From the NCBI GenBank assembly GCA_963969345.1, contig OZ017770.1, positions 1,435,246-1,499,245 of the forward strand: a stretch of 64,000 bases of DNA, written 5' to 3'. This document shows, piece by piece, positions 52,389 to 64,000 of the stretch; the first letter of the stretch is position 1, and each line of letters opens with the position of its first letter. The stretch is from Turbatrix aceti. Lineage: Eukaryota; Nematoda; Chromadorea; Rhabditida; Panagrolaimidae. Below the pieces are notes generated by a model. It made no database searches. It had not been told where the DNA came from and saw only the letters and a program-made list of their open reading frames with translations. A program made the translations under genes and the position numbers.

Positions 52389-55300
52389 CTACTCGTTCTT
52401 TGGCTTGTGCCGAGTCCACTTGATAAGCGTGGCAGGGCTGCGGAACAGGAAGATAAGCTTGGCGTAGAGATCCTGTTCAAGTCCGAAATCTTGCGCCTCA
52501 CGCACCAGGTAAATGTCAAGGCAGATCTTGAGAAGATGATCCGCATTCGGAATTTCGCTGATCATGACGTTCATCGGTGCGCTAACGGCTACGTTTCGAA
52601 TGAAGCGGCTAACGATAAAGACAACAGCCATGTACATGGCGATAATGCCACCCTGAGCAAACTTCAGCAAGAAATCCGGAAAGACGCGGTCCACAAAGAT
52701 AATGCATTCGACGTAGGTCAGGTTTGAATGCGTGATGTACGTAATTTTTTCAGGTGTGAAGATAGTAGTAAAATCCGAAACGGAAGCACTTGTTTTCGTT
52801 TGGAGGAGCCATACTTTGGATTGCTAAACATCATTTGATTTGTGGTTGCTCAGAAGTCAATTTTCCCACAAAAAACAAACCTGAGAATCTCTAAGATGAC
52901 GAAGACGAAGCTCAATTGACGACCGAGTAACGTTGATATTCGGCAGAGGTACATTAGGTTGACTGCCAGCTTCCCGACAAAAATCTTCCAGCGCATTGGC
53001 TGCTTTGACCTGGCCTTCGTTGGGGACGAGCAGGAAATACGGCACAATGTAGGGCAAGACGACAGGATCCGATTCTTGATCGGTTGAAACAGTCAGAATG
53101 TTGTGCAAACTGTTCCAGATTCCCGGTGGATAACTCGGGGAAATATCAACAGCATACGATGTCGTGTGACTGATAGGCTCCTTGTTGCCATCTCGTTCAC
53201 GCAGAACAGCAAGATTGACGAAAATCCTAGACCGACTGTCGTTAGTAGCCGCTGTCAATTCGTAGGCCAGGGATCTGTAGGAGTCATCCGAGACACCCCA
53301 GAAGTTTTCGGAAACAGGACGGAAGCGAACACGCTAAAATATTAATTCTCATTCCAAATTTTTTTTTAGTGAAAAAAAACTCACGTAAATATCAGAATCG
53401 TGATATTCTTCAATAAAAGACACAGCTCGACGACTACGACTCAATTGTGTATTAGTTGAGTTGGAAATTTTGTTAATCATTTGACTTTTCTGATCTCCAG
53501 TGATGCGCAAGATGTCGACACCTTGAGCTTCCATATGGTAGAACGTCGGATAGCCTTCAATGCTGACAGACATCTGAACTTTATCAAGGGATAGTTCCTT
53601 GCCAATGCGATTCAGCAGTGAAAAAGCGAGAAGTGGCGACCAGATCATGATAATTATGAAAAGCACCACCGGCAAACCGGTGAGATACTTTACGATGCAA
53701 GTCTTCTTAACGGCTCTCGGAGTGGGGAAAGCTGATTCGAAGTCACGCGAGCACTTGAGAGAGTAGATAACGCTATAGAAGTTTTCCATGTTGAAAAAGT
53801 CCAAAATAGGCATGGATGTATCGGTCCACGTCCAATCAATGACAGTTCGGAGTTCGAAGAGGAACGGAATAAGCATGTACCTAAAAATTGGTAGCATAAT
53901 GTATTTTTTCATCATAAAAACAAACTTACAATTTGAAAACCGCCATGTTGACTACGCCGTACGAGTGAGTCAAAAAGTTGCCGATGCAAAGCTGAGGATA
54001 GCCGTTTCGAATCTGCCATGCAGAAATAACAAAGTACACGCATTTCACGATGTAGAGAAGCTGAGCTGTCGTGTTGTTGACGGCGCGGGTCTGCGTGATG
54101 GCTGGCAACGCGTAGAACACCCAGCAGTGAAGGAAGATAATGGACACGATCTGATAGACAAACTTGCAGTAGACTGCTTTCCGAAGGTACAAGCCACGAT
54201 CAATGACAATCATGAATGAGATGACGACGAGCATGATGACAAAAGTAAGTGGAACTCTGTTTGCAGACAGATCGTTAATCACATCACCTGAGCCGCCGTC
54301 ACCAAAGGAGCTAAAGCCCAAAACGACGATGAAGAAGCAAGCGACGTCGAGGAAGAACATGATCGGGTACAGATCCCGGATGTAGCGGAACCGAGGGTGG
54401 AAGAGGTTGTAGATGAACACGGTGAACGGATTCGTGCTTGGCGGCGGTTCAATGTTTTCTATGCCAACTTCGTCTCCATCATTTCCAGAGGTTGTTCGGC
54501 TGGTTTCCTTGAGAGAAGCGAAGGTTAGGGTGATATTGGCATCACGCCATACACCCAAACGACGCAACATGTAGCGATGAAAGAAGAGCGAGATCAGCAA
54601 TGCAACGTCCCAAAAAGCAAAATAATCGGTTTTCTGGATGCCGATTACGTCTTGCATACGATATACGCTTTTGGTCATGGCTATTTCTCGGGCTGTGGAA
54701 TTCCAAGGGAAGAAGCCAAACTGGAAGATGAACTTGACAATGATGATGATTTCGGTATAGGAAATCATGACGATCCAGAACATTCTAGAAGGCCGAGGAC
54801 TCGAAAGAGAACCCCAGAAGAAGACCAGCAGAGGCAGAGGCAGCGTGATGAGTCCACAGTTCTTGGCCATGGCAATGCAAGCCAGCACATAACATATGAG
54901 ATCGGTATGCGCTGCAATGCAGTTGCCAAAAGCCACGAGGAGTTGCGCAATGGTGTTTTTCTTCTGCCAGGAATTAGACAATTGTTCTTCCAGTAGCTCA
55001 ACGTCTCGCGCGCTGTTGACAACCCGAAGGCAGCGGCGTTCCCATTCGATGCGGCATTCACGGGTATGCTTCTTCTCGTCGAACAGTACTTCGAGCATGC
55101 CCGAGCGCATGCGACGCTTTTCTTCATTCAAAACAAAGGCAACGTAGCGATGCTCGCGGGAACGTCGATTGAGGAATGTAATAAAGTGCAAAGAAATCGC
55201 TCTGAAGAGTTTTGACACAAATTTCAAAATCAGCACTGGCTTGCTTCTCTTCCGCTTTGGCTTCGGCGTCTTTGGTGCCTTGTCCACGGGTGCATCAATC

Positions 55301-58300
55301 ACAGGGTCAGTGGTAACTTCAGTTGTCACATGCGAAGGGTCAAGCACTTTCTTAACCAAAACTTTAGAAACTGCATGTGCAGTATCTGCGCCAGATTGAG
55401 TTCTCGGATGATCCCCTAGGATTTGGAGCATGCGCTGTTCATTATCCTTGATGTTCTCGGCATTTTCGATAACTTCCATGGTTTCTCCGATATCCAAATC
55501 TTTCGCAATAACGGTATGAAGCAATTGAGCAGGACCCAGTTGGTTCTTTTCCTCTTCGATGGCGGCAGCGATTTCAGGAACAAAAGATTCGATGCGAGGT
55601 TTAAGTTGATCTTCATCGGGGGCGTAGTCAAACATGAAGTAATCGCCAGCTCTTTTGGCTAAAAAATGGTTGTATTGAATATAAAAAATTACAAAATAAA
55701 AAAATAAAAATAGTAAAAGTGAAATATAAAAACAACTGAGGGTGATAAAATATGTTAGCAAAGGTAAAAGATTAAAAATATTATTTCTTAGCAAAAAAAA
55801 GTAAGTATGAGTGCAGGAAAACAAAAGTTGTGTTAGTTGCAGAAATCAATCAGCGATGATACAGTCGACAAACCAGATTCACAAGACGATACGTTGTATC
55901 TGTATTCAGGAAAGGGATCATCAGCATCAATGCTTGATGGTGGGCGATTAGAACTATCTGCACAAAACAACTATTCACAACAAACATTCTCCAAAAAAAT
56001 TTGAAAACCAAATCCACATAAAAAAATGTTAAATCAAATCAGACACGTTAACACCTTTCAAACTCCACACCGTAATCATTTTTGACAAACACTTACAATG
56101 TCCGTAGGTTTTGGGTTCATAGGTCTTGGTACCCTTGACCTTTTGATGATCATCGTATTGCTTTCGAATAGCAGCCGTTCGGGTGCGGATTTCAGTGAAC
56201 TTTTTATCCTGCTGGATGTTTTGCTCCTTCATTTCCTTTTCGATCAGTTGATTGATCAGCAGCGCGCCACTAAAAAAACGGATTAGCCGAAATCGAAAAG
56301 CAAACAAAAGCCTACCGGTTGGATTGAATCATTTCACACCGGAAATCAATCATACACCGCTGGAAGTAATAGGAGTTGAAAATTCGAATTTGGAAAATCG
56401 TAAACGCCAAACACAGGATGTCAAAGCCAATTCTTGATTCTCCGGCATCTACTGTACATGTGGCAAGAGACATTTTGGTTATACTTTGGGCAGCAAGGTT
56501 ATCGTACGACTGCTGCTGAAGACAGATAATGCTGAAGAGTTGTCGGAAAGTACAGCCCCAATAATCCGAAATTTCGCGGGCATAGACACAACCGGCAAGC
56601 TGAAATTATTACAAACGTTAGTTGCGACAAAAATAAAAATACAACATACCTGAAGCGCAACTTTGAACATGATGACAAAAGCCGTGTAAAAGAGAACACG
56701 ATTCCAGCGTCGAAGTGTGTATCGGTAGTTGAGCATCGTGTATAAGCTGTTGCCCTGCCAGAGAAGGAAGAACGCCTGCATGAGGTATCCCAAGGCAAAG
56801 AGAGACGTGCCACCGAGGCCGGCAACCAGGACAAAGACCAGCGTCAACCAGTGACCGTAGGCAAAAATGGCGATTTTGAAGTAATCCACGAAGCTGCGTT
56901 GCTCGGTCATGAAATCGTGTCTTGGATTTTCCCGGTTGAGTTTAAAAACGCCATTTGTGTAAACCGAATCGTTGTCACCAGCTGGGTGATCTGAGTGCTC
57001 GCGTCCAAAGACGCGGTGCTGAGCAACGGCAAACATAAGGAGCAGAAATTCGGTCAGCAGCTTGGAGGTAGTTCCATCGGGCGTGGTTCGATAGTTGGCC
57101 AGATCGAGGAATCGAAGCAGGTTATCGGTGGTCAAAGTGCTGCCATCTTCGTCGATAGCCCAGTTACTCCATGGATACAGCATGCATGCCTCCTTGGGCA
57201 GGCCGACCCACATGACATATTCGAGTGGAATAATTGTAACCAAGAAGAGAATAAATAATCCCCAAATGCGGCGAAGACACGTTCGACTAAGGATGACAAA
57301 CAAGATGATCCAGGCAGCAATAAGGAATGCAATGAAGTCCATGCGGAACCAAATGACGACTGACATCATGATGAGGTTGATTTCAAAGCCAAATTTGTAA
57401 AAACCATAATTGCACAGCATCTTGAAGCATTCCGGAATGCATTTATCGTAGTCCTTGGGATCGGCATCTGGGAAAATTATGTTGTCCTTCGGCGTTTGAA
57501 GCAGGTGAAGTCTGCGGTAGTGATTCTGGCGATATCGAACCGAAAAGTGGATAGCAATGCCGACGATGGCGATGATCAGGCCAATGAGATCGTATTCAAA
57601 GACAACCGTTGCATTCTTGAAGCCGATCCATTCAGCGAAGGTTTGCGACGTTTCATTATTCGCATTGTCAAAATGCATGCATGCATCATCTGATTTGTAG
57701 CCAAAGAAATCACGAGGATCGTCTTGGTAGTGAATCTGGAAAAAAATTTTAAGTCAAGAATTTCAATCAGCTTAGACGGAAATTGTTTACCCTAACGGAA
57801 ATTAAATATTCTCTGGTCTTTTGAAAAAATAAAAAGCGAAAAAAAAAAAAAACAATTTTTTCTATACACTTAATTCCAAAGCGCAAATCATAATTCAAAT
57901 GACTCACCTGATAGACGACGCGAGCTACCATGAGAATCGATAAATAGACCGTTAGAAGCAACGACGTCATCCTCGAAAACCGAGAAAAGCATACTCCCAG
58001 GACCGCAAAAACCACGACGATCAGACTCAGAACACAGATGTGAGTAGAAGCAGTGATAACCAAAATCAGAAGAATGACTTGAGGCAGGTAGATCTCCGCG
58101 AGTCGCCATCCCACCTCGGATACCGCAGTCAGTACTGCCTTAAGATTGGCAAGAACGGATTCAGTCGCTGAAAAAATAATTTTTTAACAAAAATAAAATA
58201 AATGACTTGAAAAAACCTTTATAGAATGAAAAGCTATCCTGCGAGCCTACAGATGCTTGGTGCGCTAGAGAAGCTTGACGGCGATAAAAGCTATCAGACC

Positions 58301-61300
58301 GTTTTCGCTTCCGCCAAAGAGGCTTTTCGTCATTTTCAACGTCTTCTTCTTTGATCACGAAAAGATCCATTTAAGAATATAATTTTTTGCACTCAATAAG
58401 CGGACGGCGACTAGAGAATGGAAAAAAATATGAACAGTGAATTGAAATCGAAAATACGCTGACAAAGTCTACGTAGCGCATGAAAGAGGCTCCTGCGTGA
58501 ATCACGGCAAAGATGGAAAAAATAATCAAAAAGTCGGAACACATTTAGTGCAGACCGCAGCGTTAAAAGTCGTATCATTCGTAAACAGAATAAAAAATGT
58601 GTGGGAAAACCACAAGCCGACCCCATAACTGTTCCCAAACACGTACCATTTGGATCCTCCTGAACAGTCGAGCCAGTCGGAGTTCCATTCGGAGTAGCAA
58701 CAAGCTTGTTCCAAGGTTGATGGAAGAACTTGAGTTGCAACATGACAACGAACATCAACAGTAGGGGTAGAAGTAGACGCAATGCAAGGGTGCCCTGCTG
58801 GCCATCTTTCCCGTAGTCAATAAGTCCGATCCTTTCAATAGTCTGCTCCGAAAGTCCCGTCAAATCACGCCAAAATTCGGGGAAATTGGGAAACTGGTAG
58901 GAATATACAGCGAGTAGGATTACCGACGAGTAGATAATCAAAAGCGTCCAGAAGAAGAAAAGCGTTCGACGGAATGCTGTGAATGAAATCTGTAAAAAAC
59001 ATGCATTAACAGATTCAAAAAATTAATGAGATGCACATGCAACATTTATGTCATCATATAAAAGGTGGTAAACGCATTCAAAAAAAGTTTTAAACCTCAA
59101 AACATTTTTTTGTATTAATCAATTTTTCACGGAAACCCCATTTTGTATGTCGTAAAAACCACATAACAAAAAAACTCACGCAAAGGCTGACAACGAGTAT
59201 ACAGAACAGGTAAAGGTATCCACACGTATAGTCGACCGGAGGCGACGAGAGCGCGTTAATAAGAAGAACCAATCCAACCACAAAAATCCAGTATTTAACC
59301 AGAAGCTGTTGTACCGTTGAAAAGACAACTGGGATCTGAAAAAAAAGATCAATCATAAATGAACTAATCGTCATAAAAAGCCATTATGCTACTGTTTATA
59401 ACTCCCGTAACATGACTGCCGGCTGACTAAACAAAGCCAACCAATATTGATGACACGGACCGACCGAGGCCCCCCTATTGATGAGAATGCTTTCTTCACG
59501 CCAGGCAGAAAGAAATCCATTCACCCAACGATCGCCCACAAATAACAAATAATAACGAAAAAAATCTTACCACTGACGATTGCGTTGTTGCAGTTACTGA
59601 TCGTTGACGAGACTGGTTGTTAGCTTCACCGCCAGCGAAAGTGCCGTAGTCTACGCGACGTCTTCGATCGTGCTCTGTGAGATTGTTGTAAAACCTTTCA
59701 CGGAAAAACAATCGACACACGACGAAGAAGGGTAGACTCAGCAGAACCTGAAAGAGAAGAAAAAAGTAGGCACTTACAATTATCGATAATATCGCGCAGT
59801 GTTATGCGCACAAAAACGTTGAGTTGACTACGTAACCCAAACATGATGCATTTTGTCAAAACACCGCGAATCAATTTATATCTCTGCCTATCGGATGTAC
59901 TATGTACTAATGCTAAAACCCATTTCCTGTCCATCCAGGTAAACTAAACACTCAAAAAAGTGTACATATCGATGAGCCGATTTAAACAAGTTTGTTTTAC
60001 ACTATTCAACACGAATGAACAAAGGTGCGCAAATTCCATAACCCCCCAAGCGCAGCCAACCCGTATAGTGTTATTTCCATTATCTCTGACAAAAATATTT
60101 TTGCCTTATACGAACTTAAGAAACCTTTTTTTTGGTTTTGCCTCGTGCGTGACACGCAAGGTTTTTCATCACGATACCAAAATTGACCCGTTCCCGTCGT
60201 TCTACGCTCTGCTTTTAATGGCGAAAAACATTATGCACTTGCCTTGATGACCAGTGTGACAATTGCGTTAGTTCGCGAAGTCGCCACACAGAACCCAATG
60301 ATATCAAGGACGTTGCTCGTCGGTAGTTTGTTCGTGTCTAAGCTGTAGATGTACTGCACGTAAAGCAAGAGCTAAAAAAAACAAATAAGTTTGATTTTCA
60401 AATTCAATTCACTCACCTCAGCGTAAGCAAGCAAAACCGGTGACACCCTCAAAACGTAACGCCTCGAATCGGTAACGGCCCACAAAAAGCATGCCAAAAG
60501 CAGATGAATAAGACCAAAGACCGAGTGATAGATCATGGCCCAAATCATCATGGCAAGAAGCACGATGACGTAGACATGCTTGAGACAGAAGAACAAGAAC
60601 GAAGCCACCAAGGGGTAACCATCTGGCTGGTTCTCATCTGCAAGAAAAATTATTTTGCAACCACTCATGAAAAATATCTTACTTTTGAGCATGGACGAAA
60701 TCCTTTGGCGGTCAATGTATGCCGACGTGATGCGTTGCAGAGGAACGTCATTTGGAGAAACGCCGGCCGGCGGCAAAAGCTATAAAAAATTACAATTTTT
60801 TTATATTTACTAATGCCCCGACAAAAAAGCAAAAAAAGCCATAGAAAAATAAAGAAAATTTAAAAAGGGGGGTAGGGTAGTGTAAGAATTTGTGAAGTGG
60901 AAAAAATATTCAAAGCCACACAGCGGAATGCCCTGAATACATACCCCATGTGAGGACTGGCCGCTAACGGCGGGATCTGACGATTCTGCAGATACGGTGG
61001 ACGAAAACTGAACGGACCAAACAATTTACGTGAGTTGAAAAATAATGGTAGCAATATGTCTAATTGAGTTAAAAAAAACCCTCCCCTCTGGAAAGCTTTC
61101 CACCGGCTTCCCTTTTTATGAACACTAGAAAAACATTAACACTCACCTCTTCGTGAAGCGATGAATCGCCATCGCTGGCAACAGGCTGATAAACGCCGGA
61201 ATGCGTCCATTGCGACTGGTAAAGGATGACAAAGTAAATCACGAACAGCGAAATGTAGTTGGCATACGCAGCGCCATAAGCCGGCGTCGTAAACTGGTAC

Positions 61301-62340
61301 CACGCTTTGCAATCAGATTGTTCAATGAGTACAGGCAAGCCAATAAGACGCTCCCAGTCATCACCCAGGCCAATAATGCCACGAACCGATGGAATCTGGA
61401 GCACGTAGCTAGCAATGATGTTCAGGAAAATCAGAGCAGCGACAGAACATTTCAACGCGTTCAAAGCCGAACGCTGGAACTTCCGATAGAGTGAGTACCA
61501 TGTAAGGGTGGTGAGAAAGATGAAAAAGTAGACCAGATTGATCAGCGATGGCTAAAATGGTTCAAAAGGTACGAAATGTGATAAAAAAGGTCAAAACGAT
61601 ACAAACCTGAATAACAGCCAAATACGCAACCAAAACAGAGATCACGATGTCAGATAAACGCTTGAAAGATGCCACAAGAGCGGTAGGCAACGATGCCTCA
61701 GGCTGGGGACTCGGATCATTCAAAGCGCTAAAAAAACATATAAATTATGGATGTCAATGACCATAAAACTAACGTGGCTAAATCGGAATCGTCAAATTCA
61801 ATGGCGGTTTCCTCAGGCTTGCGCGAGCAGAGCAAGAGTGTGACGGCAGCACCAATCACAGCAATCACCTCGGGAAGGATAAATCGCAGTCCGTAAGTGA
61901 CCGTCGTTGGGATGCGATAGTACCCCAGATCGCGAAAGATTGCAGATCCGTTGCAATATCTGGCGTAATCATTGTCGGAATTTGTCGTCACTTGATTCAC
62001 AATTTGATAAACCACTTGCGAACCAAGGATGATCAGTGAGAACAAAACAGAAACAATCAGGTGTATGCGAGTCCCAACTGAAGCAAAGAAAATTAGTTTC
62101 AAGTCTCCGCATCCAAATAAAAACTTACAAGGAAGTTTATCCGGTTGCTTGATCAGTGGGAAAAAGGGAGTAGTCAAAGCCAGTAACAGATAAATCAATG
62201 AGACAACGCAGGGTCGAATGACAGCAGCTGAAAAAAGTTGTTACATCACCGCAAAAAACACCTGCAAAAAACATACCAACGACGAATGCTGCCGGTAAAG
62301 CGACCCGTGAAACGGCTTGTTTTATGCTAACCGGTACCAT
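52389..62340 (-). CDS. pezo-1: Piezo mechanosensitive ion channel
   Basis: A trimeric, stretch-activated cation channel of about 2400-2500 residues in some twenty-plus exons over 10 kb. The start MVPVSIKQAVSRVALPAAFV (62340) opens the multi-helix blade; repeated four-helix units follow through the region. The large exon around 55660-53930 carries the beam and clasp regions. C-terminal text is diagnostic: YMLIPFLFELRTVIDWTWTD (53881-53818 area), NMENFYSVIYSLKCSR, then the extracellular cap (VSIEGYPTFYHMEAQG, around 53560), the inner helix with FARGGIIA-type text (LKFAQGGIIAMYM) and the C-terminal domain (EIPNADHLLKICLDIYLVRE, LYAKLIFLFRSPATLIKWTR), which end the protein as in PIEZO1. Introns range from about 50 bp to about 500 bp. 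Individual internal exon borders were not all checked. The gene's 3' end has a decayed copy at 51567-51785. Confidence 0.96.
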
Positions 62341-63530
62341 TTCATCTACTGGAGCATACTACACTAGAAACAACTGCCTGAAATCGAAGACGTTAGTGCA
62401 AACACGGAAGAAGGAAAGCACAACAAAAAGCAACGTGCATTCCGTTGCAAGAGAGGTCAACAAGAAAAAACAAATTCGAAAAAGCGCGAGCATGAAAGAA
62501 CGTTACTCGTTCGGTCATTCAGAACAGAACGCAAGACATACGCGCCAAAAAATTTACATGAGTCAACGACGCTGCGCATACGCATAGACAGTGAGGAAGT
62601 GAGAGGGTGGGTAGAAAGAAGTGGGGCGCTAACGCAGCAGTGCTTGCTTTTTACCTGTCTTATCACTGCATTTGTTTGTTTTCCTTTTTGGGCAAGGAAT
62701 GTAGACAAAAATCAGGATTGATGCTGAGAGCTAACTTGTAGCACGCGACTAGACACGCCCAGGAATCAACAAGATAGCCAATTTCGGGAGCGCAATGATT
62801 CACGTTCGAATGTAAAATGTTAATGACAGTAACAATCGATTAACGGACAGGACAACAAACATGGAACACAGCGATCAATTATGCCTCACTACTAACAATA
62901 AATACGAGAACATACGTACTAACAGACGAGAGGTCGGGGTGTACATAGCGGGACAAAAACTGCTGCCGGTGCTTGTTCACTCGAGGAGCGGTGACCAGCC
63001 ACAGGGAAAACACTTGTGCGCTGTTTACGCCGGCGAGGCATTCTTCATTGGGTTTGTCAATGCTCTCCAATGATTGCCCCTCGTCCGTACGCCTTACGAT
63101 TGCAAACCGTTATCTCTCTTTTTTTCCCATTGTTGGCTAAATGATTCAGATTATTCAGATTGCAGTCACAATACATTTTTTCACTTTATTCACTAAAATT
63201 TTAAAAAAGTGTTAGAGTAGCTTAAAATGTTATATAGTTGTTCTTCCGATCGTTATATTATATTTTATTTGATCCATCACTCATAGTTATGTCGTGATAG
63301 ATAATAGCTTGCAGCAAGAAATGTTGCAACAGTTGATGCACATTCTTTGCTCAGGGGGTTTATTTTTGTTCATAGCTAACCGCCACTTCACTCCTTCCGC
63401 AAAAAAAAAATGAGTCAGTGAAAAATGATGATGATGATGAGCAACATAAGAGAATTATAAAAGCATAACCAAAGACAATCGAGCAATCAATTAAGCACGG
63501 TAATTTGTATTGTGCTTAAAATTTCCAACC
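62341..63530. other. Divergent region between Piezo and bestrophin genes
   Basis: About 1.2 kb presumably containing both promoters. Short frames only, no recognised gene. A GATGATGATGATGATGAG trinucleotide run lies near 63425-63440. Confidence 0.45.
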
Positions 63531-64000
63531 ATGACTGTAGCATACAATTTGGACATCAGCTCGTCTACTTGGGCTAGCGTAACGAAGGTTGTCTTCCGAT
63601 GGCGTGGATCAATGTGGAAAAATGCGTTGTTAGAACTGCTGTTTTGGCTTGCGCTTTACGGCATCATCAGTTGGATTATCAGAAATCACCTCAACGAAAA
63701 CCAAATTGAGTCAGATCACAAATTTATAAGACTTTTTTGATATTTGCGATAAGCATCCATTTTAGATCACTTCGTTCAGTGAGAGATGCCGTAGTCACAT
63801 CTCTCACCCGGATCCCGCTAAGCTTGTTAGTTGGCTTTTTTGTCACGGTCGTGTTCAATCGTTGGTCAGCCACGTTCAATTGCATGAGTTTTATTGATGA
63901 GTGTGTACGTTTTTTTTGTATTTGATTCAATATTTTTTATTTTTAGCATTGCACTGCTTTTGTCGTGCATCATACAAGACGAGGACAATGAATCGCGCAC
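63531..64000 (+). CDS. best: Bestrophin calcium-activated anion channel, N-terminus (3' end outside window)
   Basis: Exons 63531-63709, 63766-63900 and 63947-64000 (continuing) are in phase. The N-terminus MTVAYNLDISSSTWASV is the hallmark bestrophin start, followed by VFRWRGSMWKN, matching FRWRGSIWK, and LLFWLALYGIISWIIRNHLN, the first membrane segment. After intron 1 come RIPLSLLVGFFVTVVFNRW and SFIDDIALLLSCIIQ, matching IPLSFVLGFYVxxVVxRWW and FIDxIALLVSAYV. One tryptophan of the usual RWW is serine here. The pore-lining and calcium-clasp acidic regions lie beyond the window. This is one of a family of many bestrophins in nematodes. Confidence 0.95.

Noticed and set aside
54577..54996. 139-codon plus-strand frame rich in Asp/Glu/Arg
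   Set aside because: Antisense shadow of the large Piezo exon, with no domain and no splice logic.

Overview
The window is nuclear DNA of a multicellular animal, most probably a nematode. The genes are compact and alternate between strands. Most introns are only 45-60 bp, with GT...TTTTCAG or TTTTTAG ends. The proteins include nematode-flavoured families: a DB-module secreted protein, a nuclear receptor with a CAACSAFFRR-type P-box, and a CES-2/PAR-like bZIP. No rRNA, tRNA, CRISPR or bacterial feature was seen. I cannot name the species.

Layout, left to right: the 3' half of an inositol trisphosphate receptor gene (+, 1-4504); atlastin (-, 4774-6850); a full-length ABCB/P-glycoprotein (+, 7926-12212); an otopetrin proton channel (-, 12537-16007); a rhodopsin-type GPCR (-, 16790-18473); 3.7 kb without a recognisable gene; dCMP deaminase (-, 22198-23023); a small secreted NGF/Spaetzle-like cystine-knot protein (-, 23507-24254); an ANTP/NK-type homeobox gene (+, 24578-25484); a secreted PAN/TSP1 protein (-, 25906-28317); a DNAJC12 homologue (-, 30066-30586); a single-box HMG protein (+, 31940-32342); a nuclear hormone receptor (+, 33452-35579); a PPM1H/J/M-type PP2C phosphatase (-, 35922-38535) with a 41-bp minisatellite in an intron; a DB-module secreted protein (-, 38910-39690); two nearly identical RhoA genes (-, 40002-40628 and 44422-45048); a bZIP factor (-, 47028-47660); MKS1 (+, 49465-51524); Piezo (-, 52389-62340); and the start of a bestrophin (+, 63531-64000).

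The genes do not form one pathway. Several are membrane or signalling proteins: IP3 receptor, otopetrin, Piezo, bestrophin, GPCR, Rho, PPM1H and a candidate neurotrophin-like ligand. I rebuilt most exon chains by hand by checking that splice sites keep the reading frame and match family alignments. Exon coordinates given in entries are those for which phase was checked; where I say 'approximate' it was not.

The most interesting signals are: the NGF-like cystine-knot ligand; two Rho genes identical through coding sequence and intron but with unrelated flanks, different start contexts and different CaaX ends (gene conversion); a tandem duplication of the MKS1/Piezo convergent junction that left a degenerate copy of each gene's 3' end; a minisatellite abutting a PPM1H exon that lacks a visible AG acceptor; an X-box (RFX site) 79 bp upstream of MKS1; and a GC-AG intron inside the homeodomain.
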